A stretch of DNA of 64,000 nt from Oegoconia quadripuncta (lineage: Eukaryota; Arthropoda; Insecta; Lepidoptera; Autostichidae), in NCBI GenBank assembly GCA_949316235.1, contig OX438750.1:3424501-3488500 (forward strand). Direction: 5' to 3'. A model generated the notes under the pieces. It worked only from the letters and a program-made list of their open reading frames with translations. It did no database searches and was not told the origin of the DNA. Below are positions 34,301 through 44,470 of the stretch, piece after piece (the stretch's first letter is position 1; every line of letters begins with the position of its first letter). The position numbers and the translations under genes are program-made.

Positions 34301-37300
34301 TATGTATACGCTTTTTCAATAAAGTTCCTGTTGATATACAAAATCTTCCTTTCAATAAATTTAAAGATACTATAAAACAGAAACTTATTAAGAAAGCATA
34401 TTATAAAATATCAGATTATTTAGATGATAAACAATCATGGACATAACCAGCCCGTTCGCATAACCAGGCTATTTCACAATTAATAATGAAATATTATAAT
34501 ATAAAATAATAATTTTGTAATATAACAACCTTTTTTTAAAAGAGCGACCTCTCGAGTTTCTTGCTTGTTCTTCTCAGGGGAAAATTGCCTTTTGAACAAG
34601 CAGTAGCTTTAAAAATGTAAAATCTGACTATTTTAAGTGTACCCTGTGTACCTACAAAATAAAGCATGATTTGATTTGATAAATAATACATATATAGTTT
34701 TTTATAATCGTGAATTCTGGAAAATAACCTTCATCAAAGCTAGATATCACTTATAATTAGCTTTAAGGCCTCTCGAGTGCAGGTCGGAGCTATGTTTTTG
34801 ATTTGTTCTGTATTTAAAAAGAAATCTTAATTTATCCAATGAGGGCGCCACTGGACGGAATAAGCCCTCTTAACCGATTCCCATCAAACATGGCTAAAGT
34901 ATCCCCGAGAGTATGATATCATCCAAATACACCAAATAACTTCAAAGCTAAATATTGTTGAAACAACTTAACCGATTTTCATTCGCTTAGAACCATTCCC
35001 CTAGTTTAGTCTTTATATATAAAAAGACACACTCAAATTGAACCACGACCAAATATTTAAAAAACCAAAATCAAAATCAAAAATATTTTATTCAATGTAG
35101 GATACAAAAATATCACTTATTGAAAGTCAACATGTTATTTTTTTTTAAACTACATCGCTTCACAAGGTGTTATGGTTAGGGAGAAGAAGCGACAAGAAAC
35201 TCCGCAACAACACATCTTTTCAATTAGTTTCAAGTAGTCAAAAAAACCCGACAGCATATTTTGAATTTTGAGGACGCCATGTTGAATTTATTCTTATGAA
35301 ATATATCCTATGACACTCCAGGGTACAAAAACGAGTCAAAATATGATTGTTAAGTTATTCTGACGTATCTATAATTTACAGATTCGAGCGTACCTCCAAA
35401 GTTGGAATATAATGATGACTTTATTGATCATATAACTGGTGAATTCTGTGACGAGAGTGATCACGATGATGATTTCGGATGGCATCGCGATGATGCGAGC
35501 AACGGCGATGATGAAGAACTCTTTTTGATAAAATTAGAACCTACTGATCAAGCCAGGCAATGCAATGAGGTTAACATCAAATCTAAAATCGAACCGACTG
35601 TTGATAAGGAAAGCTTTGAAGGGGTTTGTGATGAGGGGAAATGTGAGATGGGGGGTAAGACTGCTAAAAGGAGTAAAGGTAAGATCTATTCACAAGTTAT
35701 CGCTTACGCCGCATTGGTAGTAGTATTTGGTCCTTACCTATGAAATTGGCGTTTTGTATGAAGAATTTCATTAAGTCTGTTTTCTCCATACAAACATTTT
35801 TGATTTTTTTTGGAAACGGCAAATCAAAATTTAGCTAAACTTTGTGTATATTATCGGATAACATTAAGTTAAGTATAAGCAGCGTTAATTTTTAAAAGTA
35901 ACCGCTTTATAATAGTTTTAGCGAATCTAAGAAATTATTATGGGAAGCACACGAAAAGAGCTCCGTTAAAATTTTTTTTATTGTGTGATCTAGCCCAGAA
36001 ATTAAAAAATATTTCATGTGAAACCTTGAAATAATATTCCATTTTCCAAATAAAAAACAAATTTGGATATAGCTTTGAAAATCGCAGGAATTGGTACATA
36101 TGGTCACATAATAAAAAAATTTGACAGAGCTCTTTTCATGTGCTTCCCATAATCATTTGCTTTGCTTTAGTTTGAATTTGCTGTAATTTGTATACGCCCA
36201 ATCTGCTGTTTTCTAACTAACCCTATGGTTGACTGGAAGAAATCCCTCTTTGGGATAAGTCCGCCGTTGCACTCAATTTATGTATCAATGCAAAATTAAT
36301 GTATTGCCTTTTTGTACAAACAAACAAACAAACAAACAAATCATTTCTTAGATTCGCTGAAACTTTTATAAAGCGGTTACTTTTAAAAATTAACGATGCC
36401 TGTACTTAACTTAATGTTATCCGATAATACACACAAAGTTTAGCCAAATTTGAATTTGCCGTTCCCAAAAAAAAAATCAAAAATGTTTGTATGGAGACAA
36501 CAGTCTTAATGAAATTGTTCATACAAAACGCCAATTTCATAGGTAAGGACCTAATATTATTACTATGTGTTTAATGTGCTGGAGAAACAAATGAACGTTT
36601 CTATCTTCTATTCCAGATAAACCCGAAAATACATCAAAAAAGAAATCCAAATCACCAAAATCCCAATCTCAAACGGACATGAAACAAAACTCATTAAAAC
36701 TTCTCAACAACTCAAATATCTGCCTATTCGACTCGCTGAAGACGAAGTTCCGCTGTTTCTATTGCAAGGAGTCGTACTTAAATATAGCAGATTTGAGATC
36801 TCATGCGACAACCCACTCAAATCAAAGATACCTAAAGATGTGCATAAATCGATTGCAAGGGATGTCTTTCAAAAACGTTGACATATCAGATCTTACCTGC
36901 AAATTGTGTTCGCAAAATTTAAAAGACTTATCACACCTAAAGAACCATTTGATCGAAGAACACAAAATTGAGTTCTCAAATCAGGATCACTTGTTGATAC
37001 CGTATAAATTGGAAAACGGTAACATCTGTGTGTTGTGTGAAGAACAATTCAATACATTCTACAGATTATCCGTCCATATGAACACACATTATACGAACAA
37101 CGTCTGCGAGATATGTGGTGTGTCGTACATAAACAGGATTAGTTTAAGGATGCACGTGCACTCTTTGCATAGGGAAAAGAAGTGCTCGGTTTGTTCGATG
37201 ACATTCCAGAATAACTATTCGAGAATTAAACATATGAGGAAAATGCATAACACCAGCTCGTCTAAGAGATACTGTCTGTTATGTAACAAGACGTTCCCAT

Positions 37301-40300
37301 ATACATATATGTTAAACGAGCACAAGGTGCAGGAACATGGAGCCAAAAGGTAATTATACTTACATCATTCGCAAATCAATATCAATTAAAATCAAAAAAT
37401 GCTTTATTTTGTAGGTACACAGGGGTACACTAATAAATACTATGTATCTCTAAGGTTTGCTGGTAGAAAACTCTATCGGAGTTAAGCTCGCCTTTGTACA
37501 TTTTATAATAATTCTGTGTACAATAAAGATATTAAGATATTAAGATACACTTAAAATAGTCAGATTTCACATTTTCAAAGCTACTGCTTGTTCAAAAGGC
37601 AATTTTCCCCTGAGAAGAACAAGCAAGAAATTCGAGAGGTCGCTCTTTTTAAAAAGTAAAGGTTTAAAAAATATACAAGTCCCATAAATATTTCTTCCAA
37701 AAACAACGAAGTTATTTAGATACATACATACATAATGTCACGCCTGTTTCCCGTAGGGGTAGGCAGAGACCACAGACTTCCATTTGCTACGATCCTGACA
37801 CACCTCTTCTGCTTCCTTCACTCTCATAAGGTTGTTCATACATGCTCATCGATTTAGGGTACTCTTGACTTGGCCTGTCTTTTAAGACGTCCCCGATTTG
37901 AACATGATTTTTGTTATTTAGATGTCTTTGTGAAAAAGGTAGCTCAGTCGGTAGAGTACGAGACTCTTAGGCCCGTATTAATAAACCATTCTCAAGATTG
38001 AGAACAGTCTTGTGATCGGTTTCAAGTAAACGTGTTGATTAATAAACCTAACTTGAGACGTGAAACGGACGTGAATTCTCAAGCAGTACTCACATGAGAG
38101 GTGCGCCGAGTTTCCCGTATTAATAAACGGAACTCAAGACTATCATTTATTTGCCGCTGAGGCGAATACTTGAGAAGTCATCTCAGCTGAGTAGACCTCA
38201 AGATTGGTTTATAAATTAGCACACAGCTTGAGATAGCGTTAACTTCTTAAGACGCATCTCGGGTGATACAGCCTCAAGACTTATATTGAGATTGTTGCGT
38301 ACATCTGCGCTTGAGTATAATTATGTCTCTGATGCCGATATACAAGTTACATAAAGCCGTCCCTTTTTAACTATCCTCAAGCGGAGATCTCCGCTTGAGT
38401 AACATTCTGTAATACGGGTCTTAATCTCAGGGTCGTGAGTTCGTGCCCCACGTTGGGCGCCAGTGCGACGGGTGGTTTGATTCCACCTGGGATGCCGATG
38501 GTAGTTGGAGGTGATGAGTGTAGGAGTGGGGTGCCTTGAGAAGTGTGGCAGGTCGTGGTTTTCACAGCTATCGGTCCAGCAGACTTGTACAGGAGATGTC
38601 GATGAACAACCAACCTCAGGATAAGCTGAATTTCTGCGTTTTATCACACGTTTACACTTTTAGAATATTATTGCGGAGTTTCTTGTCGCTTCTTCTCCCT
38701 AACCATAACACCTTGTGAAGCGATGTAGTTTAAACAAAAAAATAACATGTTGACTTTCAATAAGTGATAGTTTTGTATCCTACATGTACACAATGTTATT
38801 TGAGAATTACTATACATACATAATTTTTTATTTTATGCACGACGGGTTCGTACTTGACCTCAATCACACCTGATGTTAAAAATCAAAATCAAAATCAAAT
38901 CAAAAATGTTTTTATTTCGTAAGTTATAAGAATAACATTTGAAATCGTCATGTCATACAGTTATCGCTCATTCACTAGGCAGTCTCCCCAGAGAAGAACG
39001 AGCAAGAAACTCCAGGGTTGCTCTTTTTAAATAAGCCATGATGAAGATGAGGTCGAAGGTGGAAGCGTACTGACCCGGAAACCCCAACACCTTTGGGGGA
39101 CTGGCTATCTTATTTAACATTGTTGTTTACGTTGAGCTACGGAGGCGTCTATTAGGAATTCATTTATCCCTTCTCTATAGGCAGTTGAGCAGCTGCATTG
39201 ACTGCGGCAAGTCGTTCCTAACGCCACAGAACCTAAGGATCCACATACGGTCAGTCCATATAAGGGAGAGGAACTACGCGTGCTCCCTGTGCGGTATGCG
39301 GTTCTTCACTAAATGCGATCAACGCCGGCATGAGAGAACCCATCAGGATGTAAGGTGGGGGCAGTATGGTGAAGTATGAGGAATATCTACTCACGCATTG
39401 TTACCATAAACGTAAAAATCTCAATACAAGTCTTGAGGCTGTATCACCCGAGATGTGTCTTAGGCAGTTTTTTTTTTATGCACAACGGGTTGTTACTTGA
39501 CGTCAAACACGCCTGATGTTAAGTGAGGTTGACGCTATCTCAAGCTACGTGCTAATTTGTAAACCAATCTTGAGGTCCACTCAGCTGAGATCACTTCTCA
39601 AGAGTTCGCCTTGGCGGCGAATGAAAGTCGAGTTTTTTTTTTATTCGTAACGGGTTGGTACTTGACCTCAATCACACCTGATGTTAAGTGAAGATGAGGT
39701 CGAAGGTGGAAGCGTACTGACCCGGAAAACATTAGTTTCGTTTATTAATACGTGAAACTCGGCGCACGGCTCAAGTGCGTACTGCTTGAGTATACACGTG
39801 CGTTTCAGGTCTGAAGTAAGGTTTATTAATCAACACGTTTACTTGAGATCAGTCACAAGACTGTTCTCAGTCTTGAGAATGGTTTATTAATACGGGCCTA
39901 ATGTACGTTAAACTCATATTTGTAATCAATATTGTAATTTTTTCTTGCGCTTTTATACTTGTGAGCACAGACTAAAAAATCTTGATTGTTTATGGCGATT
40001 TATTCTCAGCAGTCCTATAAGTTCGCGAGGATTCCAAGAGATGGCGCTGTATTAACTACTAAGTAAAGGCGCGAAATTAACCTCGTTTACGACCAACTCG
40101 GATTGGACTTACAACTACTGGACTAGACTTATAGCTATTGGCTTTATATCCATAAGAAAAGATTTATTTTATTTTATTTTATTTTCTTGGGAAAACCAAC
40201 AGCTGTTTTACAAATTATCACTTAAACTAAGAAACTGAAAGCCAATTAGAGGTTTCCACTGATAGTATTTGAATCAAGATTTGGCGTCTGCCTTACCGTT

Positions 40301-41027
40301 TCAAAAAAGAGGACTTGGCGATTTTGCCTATAATTTATATGAATGAATAAGAAGCAAAATTACAAACGACGAGGCTGTATGGTGTATAACCTTTTGCCTA
40401 TCCTATGTGGATGAATAAAACAAAACAAAAAAGGCTTTTTGGCGGGAACTCGGCGAGTGAAGTAGCATTTTTCTTTATAGTTCTTATAATTTGTGCATTC
40501 TGACTTTTGAAGCTTAATAATGGCAGTCTATTGTGCAGCAAACGTTAGTGATGGTGTACAAGTGAAGGGAAGTGTAAATTAAAGTGCGTAACGGAGCTTT
40601 CGGGTTCCCACAAGAAGCCGCCAAAATCTTTAGTAAAGCATTCTGCCACTTTACTGAAGAATGACTTGACCGTGACTAGACTATGTATACGCCAAGTATA
40701 CGACGAATGACTTGTTTTGACTGAGACTGACTTACAAAATGAAGAAATAAGATAAATAAGACATGGCTGTTATGGGCTAGATCCCTTTGCCTTCTCCTAG
40801 AGGAGAAAATAAAACTAAAAAAACAAAACAAAAAAGTAAAGCGCGAAAAAGATTTGTTCGTGCGACCATATCTATAGCATATAAATCAAAGGCCGTCTAT
40901 AATAAATATATCTTTTTATTTCAGGTTATTTTCGTGCAGCTACTGTGAGGGTAGATTTAAATCTAAGGACTCTTTGAGACGGCATCTACGACGGCAGCAT
41001 GCACATCTGTTTGTATCTATTAATTGA
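31325..41027 (+). CDS. ZAD C2H2 zinc-finger protein 2, 522 aa, nine fingers
   Basis: A likely nuclear DNA-binding regulator. Exons are 31325-31453, 32875-33007, 35382-35678, 36617-37349, 39181-39354 and 40925-41027; phases are 0,1,1,2,2. The ZAD ligands are Cys7/Cys10 (CRCCL) and Cys55/Cys58 (ICEECI). Exon 3 is acidic (DESDHDDDFGWHRDD). Nine C2H2 fingers run from FRCFYCKESY in exon 4 to FSCSYCEGRFKSKDSLRRH in the last exon. The finger block is one exon in gene 1 but three exons here. If intron 4 were retained, a stop would follow directly after HGAKR and leave six fingers, so alternative ends are possible. ATG at 31325 is used because the upstream in-frame GTG is not a start codon in insects. 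An AATAAA is at 41061. Confidence 0.88.
31880..32190 (-). mobile_element. LINE C-terminal fragment
   Basis: The reverse frame 31889-32185 reads like a LINE ORF2 end: LRGDLIETFK, NRVVQAWNKLPEEVV, SVNSFKNRLDKFLKN. It is in intron 1 of zinc-finger gene 2. Confidence 0.8.
32698..32836 (+). repeat. Diverged tRNA-derived SINE
   Basis: GGTTCGAAACCCGCTAGAG (box B) and a SINE-A-like body (TATTCCCGAGTCATTGATGTT) are visible. Box A is poorly preserved. Confidence 0.55.
33170..34680 (+). mobile_element. 5'-truncated LINE with reverse transcriptase
   Basis: The element starts inside the reverse-transcriptase domain and keeps the rest of ORF2, a 3'-UTR and a TTTGATTTGAT tail. Frame 1 (33182-34084) shows FCDLSKAFDCVHHD, GVPQGSILGPFLF and the catalytic FADD. 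Frame 2 (33991-34446) continues LLWGNATDIN to DYLDDKQSWT and a stop. A single-base change near 33988 separates them, so no full protein is made. It sits in intron 2 of zinc-finger gene 2. Its 3'-UTR matches reverse fragments at 37385-37660 and 46815-48800. Confidence 0.88.
35085..35222 (-). mobile_element. LINE 3'-UTR fragment
   Basis: AATATTTTATTCAATGTAGG and GAAGCGACAAGAAACTCCGC mark a 3' end that also occurs forward at 38640-38790 and reverse at 49128-49205. Confidence 0.65.
35238..35330 (+). repeat. Short dispersed repeat N
   Basis: It starts AAAACCCGACAGCATATTTT, contains the CGCCATGTTG block and ends CCTATGACACTCCAGGG. Similar units are at 50457 and 54142. Confidence 0.65.
35727..36554. 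repeat. MITE family M2, longest copy, with a nested insertion
   Basis: Two long arms (35727-36145 and about 36120-36554) are inverted repeats: GGTCCTTACCTATGAAATTG at one end and CAATTTCATAGGTAAGGACC at the other. The right arm is split by a retroposon tail (about 36160-36343) bounded by AATCATTT on both sides. It fills intron 3 of zinc-finger gene 2. Confidence 0.85.
36160..36343 (+). mobile_element. RTE-like LINE 3' tail nested in a MITE
   Basis: The block TTTGGGATAAGTCCGCCGTT and a CAAA repeat tail (acaaacaaacaaacaaacaa) resemble the 3' ends of insect RTE-type elements. The flanking AATCATTT duplication marks the insertion. Confidence 0.65.
37385..37660 (-). mobile_element. LINE 3'-UTR fragment
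   Basis: It reads in reverse the 3'-UTR of the LINE at 33170-34680 (ATGCTTTATTTTGTAGGTAC, then CTACTGCTTGTTCAAAAGGC and TTCCCCTGAGAAGAACAAGC), with about 110 bp of extra sequence inside. Confidence 0.7.
37721..37910. mobile_element. Retroelement fragment with 11-bp duplication
   Basis: It starts CATACATACATAATGTCACG and contains GTAGGGGTAGGCAGAGACC, a block repeated at about 41507-41600. It is flanked by GTTATTTAGAT on both sides, within a tRNA-Lys-like repeat. Confidence 0.6.
37932..38462 (+). pseudogene. tRNA-Lys-like sequence split by a MITE
   Basis: The 5' part (GGTAGCTCAGTCGGTAGAG, then GAGACTCTTA) and the 3' part (ATCTCAGGGTCGTGAGTTCG, then CCCACGTTGGGCGCCA) join into a tRNA-Lys(CTT)-like sequence once the M3 MITE at 37970-38420 is removed. 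The MITE interrupts the anticodon loop and duplicates TTA. The 5' acceptor strand does not pair with the 3' strand, and CCA is encoded, so this is a retroposed tRNA or SINE head and not a working gene. Confidence 0.7.
37970..38420. repeat. MITE family M3, complete copy with TTA duplication
   Basis: The ends GGCCCGTATTAATAAAC and AATACGGGTC are inverted repeats, and the 3-bp TTA duplication (37967-37969 and 38421-38423) is typical of PIF/Harbinger-type elements. Confidence 0.75.
38640..38790 (+). mobile_element. LINE 3'-UTR fragment
   Basis: GCGGAGTTTCTTGTCGCTTC and ATAACATGTTGACTTTCAAT are the forward version of the fragment at 35085-35222. Confidence 0.65.
38824..39148 (-). repeat. SINE-B interrupted by a LINE 3' fragment
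   Basis: The SINE runs 38824-38879, is broken by a reverse LINE 3'-UTR (38879-39040, starting with AAATCAAAATCAAAATCAAA), and resumes at ATGAAGATGAGGTCGAAGG. It ends 32 bp before exon 5 of zinc-finger gene 2. Confidence 0.8.
39416..39899. repeat. MITE family M3 broken by two SINE-B fragments
   Basis: M3 blocks at 39416-39467, 39530-39633 and 39732-39899 are separated by two short reverse SINE-B 3' ends (39468-39529 and 39634-39731), each beginning with a T-run. It is in intron 5 of zinc-finger gene 2. Confidence 0.75.
40434..40818 (+). repeat. SINE-D, full copy
   Basis: It matches 15978-16376 and is flanked by an A-rich repeat, AAAACAAAACAAAAAAG, on both sides. It ends about 100 bp before the last exon of zinc-finger gene 2. 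Confidence 0.8.
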
Positions 41028-41239
41028 CTTATTAATAACATGCTATACTTGTACGCAGCGAATAAATGTGCTAATTGTACTCTTTTCAGTATTGTGCTTT
41101 GTAAAATGTATAGTAAATTCAATAAAAATAAAATAAAATAAAAATTCTCCTTTTGTGCAATAAAGTGTATTTGTATTGTATTGTTATTGGCATATATTTG
41201 GGTCGTATTGGTAGACTCCATACAGGTTCCATTTACGAG

Positions 41240-41463
41240 TATTTTAAATGTCCGCCTGGCTAGCTACCACCATCTTATCTAAATCTGCCGCCAAGCAGCA
41301 ATGTTAATAGCATTGTTGTGTTCCGGTTGTCAGAGATAAGATAGCCAGTCCCCCAAATGTGTTGGGGTTTCCGGGTCAGTACGCTTCCACCTTCGACCTC
41401 ATCTTCACTTAACATCAGGTGTGATTGAGGTCAAGTACCAACCCGTTTAGCATAAAAAAAAAA
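41240..41463 (+). repeat. SINE-B, 5'-truncated
   Basis: It runs from ATTTTAAATGTCCGCCTGG through the tail TACCAACCCGTTTAGCATA to an A-run, about 210 bp after zinc-finger gene 2 ends. Confidence 0.8.
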
Positions 41464-41621
41464 GTATTATTGTCATTAATCGTAACACGCGAGAAGTATT
41501 TTGTCTTCATACATACATATGCACACGCTTGCTTCCCGTTGGAGTAGGCAGAGACTTGATTTCCACTTTCAACAATCCTGACATACTACTTTTGCTTCTT
41601 CCGGTGGTGGTTGACCGCACC

Positions 41622-42500
41622 CATGGACTTATTATTTAAACAGGACTGATAACTATCAAAAGAATCATTTAGGAAAATGATCACTATGTCAACGCAATAA
41701 GGTATTAAATTGGATGCACCATACACAAAGGCAAATCCGAGCCGAGAGAGATATAAATAACGGAGGCCGTGTGTCTCGTTCTTACATCTTGCCAGCAAAA
41801 AAAATGATTATGATCAACAGTTTTGGCTACTCAAAAATTTCATTGAAACACTTATATTTTTATGTTATTTTAACAATTATAAATAAACAAATAACATTCG
41901 CATTAATTTCTTTTCATATATTCTTAAATCAAACAGAAAACATACATTTTTATTTCGATTTTGTTATTTTTATGGTAACCCTGAAAAGCATGTCATGTCA
42001 TGGCGGTTCGGTGTGATTTTGAATTTTTTTTGCATTAAAAGTTTTTTAAAGTATTTGTTATATTATAACAAGTAAAAGGAGTAAAATGGTGAAAAAGTGT
42101 TGCGTTTATACTTGCCCAAGTGAATCCTATGGTGGTTGCAACATATCTTTCCACAGGTAAGCTAAAAATAATATTTTTGTAAATCAAAGAAGTAGGATGC
42201 CCATGAATTCTTGAAATGAGTCGAAATATGTCAAATATGTGTGATTGATTAGGGTCCTGACTGTTGTACTATTATTGCAGTTTCCCAAAAAATGAAGAAA
42301 TGCGAAATAAATGGCTCACGCCGGCTAATGTCAAAACGCCAAAGTTTTTTGACAAATATTTTATTACAACATTTGTCCCAAGTAACAAATATATTGTGGT
42401 CACCCTGTTAGACAGAGACAAACGGCCTCTACGTTACACATCCTGCTCGGCTCGTTTTTCAGCGGCGAGTACTCAGTCCTGTTTAAATAATAAGTCCATG
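41622..42500 (+). mobile_element. P-element-like DNA transposon, 879 bp, internally deleted
   Basis: Three signatures fit the P superfamily. The terminal inverted repeats are identical over 28 bp (beginning CATGGACTTATTATTTAA). An exact 8-bp target duplication ACCGCACC stands at 41614-41621 and 42501-42508. A 15-bp subterminal inverted repeat pairs GAGGCCGTGTGTCTC (41763-41777) with GAGACAAACGGCCTC (42415-42429), with one mismatch. The interior has a start codon and two exons for the first part of a THAP domain, the DNA-binding domain of P transposases. The rest of the transposase is missing, so the copy is non-autonomous. It stands in the 3' flank of zinc-finger gene 2. Confidence 0.85.
42086..42500 (+). 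pseudogene. Partial THAP-domain transposase gene
   Basis: Exon 42086-42156 (MVKKCCVYTC, GGCNISFH) splices in phase 2 (donor gtaagc, acceptor attattgcag) to 42281, giving FHSFPKNEEMRNKWL. This is the first half of a THAP zinc finger: Cys at 5/6 and 10, then the SFHxFP and W positions. The second C-x2-H pair is absent because the frame diverges after NVKTPK. The frame stays open through the right inverted repeat and stops outside the element at 42519. No complete DNA-binding domain can be made. Confidence 0.75.
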
Positions 42501-42721
42501 ACCGCACCTGACCTTTTGTGAGTACGCCAGTCACTTGATTGACGTATGTCCTTCTTGGTCGACCTTTACCAACCCTTCCATTCACGTTTTCGTTATATTG
42601 CTTTCAATACCCTTTCACTGCTACAATTATATAAGAATAATCTAAAAAAAATTCCTGTATAATAATTATTATGGTTCTGTACAATGTATTGTGGCACTGA
42701 ATAAAAAGTTTCTATGTCTAT

Positions 42722-43042
42722 GGTGTCGATTCGGATGTACAACGAACTAACTAAATTTAAAGCAGATACATCCTTTTCTAACACTATTAACATGAAAGGG
42801 ACGACTATAAATTAAGTCCTGTCAAATTAAGTTAAGAGCTGTCAAAACAAGTCGCTCTATAGTATTTTAATCGTGACGTCGCTAGGTGTACACCTAATAT
42901 TGATAAAGAAGTGCTTGTTTTGATCATTTTACTTAATTTGACAGGACTTAATTATATGTCGTCCTTTTCATGTATTAGTGGTTAGAAAAGGATACATATC
43001 ATATAAATTTAGTTAGTTCGTTGTACATCCGAATCGACACCA
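42722..43042. repeat. MITE family M1, long copy
   Basis: The ends GGTGTCGATTCGGATGTACA and TGTACATCCGAATCGACACC are perfect inverted repeats. The inner arms ACGAACTAACTAAATTTA and TAAATTTAGTTAGTTCGT also pair, and further arms around GTCCTGTCAAATTAAG pair near the centre. Confidence 0.85.
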
Positions 43043-43325
43043 ATGTCTGTAATCTCCTTTCATTCATTATTTCCATATGCTCAAACTACCTTAGCATACC
43101 TCTTTCTATTTTACCCACTACGTCATATTGCATGCCACACCTTCCTGTAATCAAAGTCTCTCCTACACATTACTACGCAGTGAACGCATTCTACTGCGTT
43201 GATATTTATCATGCTTTAAAAAAAAAACGATCAATAACTTCTTATCTATGAAAACTTTCACGGGCTTATAATATTATCACGACTCAATAGCCAATTATAT
43301 TTTTTTTTGAACATTGTTTCATTTT

Positions 43326-43829
43326 CTTTTTTTATGCACAACGGGTTAGCACTTGATCTCAGTCACACTTGATGTTACGTGAAGATGAGGCCGAAAGTAC
43401 TGACGGAAATTTGACGACCTGTTTGGTGTAGTGGTTAGCAACTCTGACCACTATACCAAAAGGTTGCGGGTTCGAATCCCGCTAGGGTCATATGATTGTG
43501 TGATGAATACGGACATGTGTACCCGAGTTATGGATGTTTTCATTTATAATAAGTATTTATTTACAAAAAAAATGTATATAAGTAGTATATCAACCATCTG
43601 GTATCCACAACACAAGCTTGTAGTTGCTTAAAGTGAAACTAGATGGCGCTGTGTGTATGTCAAGGATATTATAAAAAAAAAAATACGACGGTCAGACGGT
43701 ATATTATCTTTTTTTTTTATTTCTGACAACCGGAACACAACAATGCCATTAACATTGCTGTTTGGCGGCAGATTTAGATAAGATAGTGGTAGCTAGCCGG
43801 GCGGAAAATGCCCTACTACCAACCAAAAT
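43326..43829 (-). repeat. SINE-B split by an inserted SINE-A
   Basis: SINE-B runs reversed from the T-run at 43326 to about 43405, then from TTCTGACAACCGGAACACAA at about 43722 to 43829. The forward SINE-A at 43412-43715 separates the two parts. Confidence 0.8.
43412..43715 (+). repeat. SINE-A nested in SINE-B
   Basis: It has box A (TGGTGTAGTGGTTAG), box B (GGTTCGAATCCCGC), the body end AACTAGATGGCGCTGTGTG and an A/T-rich tail. Confidence 0.85.
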
Positions 43830-44470
43830 TGTACAAAACAAACCTAAAATAGGTCTTCATATAAAATATTTAAAACAATCAAATGCATTAGCTTCACTTT
43901 TTGTCACATCCCTATTTGTAGAACTACATTCATGTCTGATATATTCTATGATGTAGTTAGTTTAATAGGAATAAAAATAATGGAATCCCAAGACGCTAAA
44001 AATATCCAAAAAATTGCATATAAAATATTATATAAAATGTAGGTAAATACCTGAAAAATACTAGAAAAATCTCAAATCTTGGTGTTGACATCAAATTCTT
44101 ACACCAAATGCCTTTGACATGCAGCGTATTCAGCCGCTAGCGTGGTTTCATTTTTGACAGCTGTCTCAGTGACGTCATCAAATAATACATTTAGTATGGG
44201 TCTTGAATTACAACAATTACAGGCACAGTTTGGCCAAAAAGGATAGATAAATTATAGGCGCTATTTGTGCATCAACTGGCAACACTTTGCTTCAAAGTAT
44301 AATAAAACTGTTTGATTAATAAGTCCATGAATAAAACTATATTTAGTGTTGCTGTATAAAATAACGGTTGGCAGAATGCCGACATTTATTTTTTAAATTC
44401 TTATTAATGACGTGTAAAAGACCCGCCGACATTAATCCTTTAAGTCTTGCTCTTCGACTTCGACCCGAAT

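Larger units (their letters stand above)
42501..44470. other. Intergenic region, repeats only
   Basis: No gene was supported. It holds an M1 MITE (42722-43042), a palindromic half repeat shared with 62500-62570 (about 43225-43300), a SINE-in-SINE nest (43326-43829) and, at 44307-44329, a diverged right end of the P-like element (actgtttgattaataagtccatg without its last bases matching). A reversed poly-A signal of gene B (TTTATT) is at 44385-44390. Confidence 0.6.
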
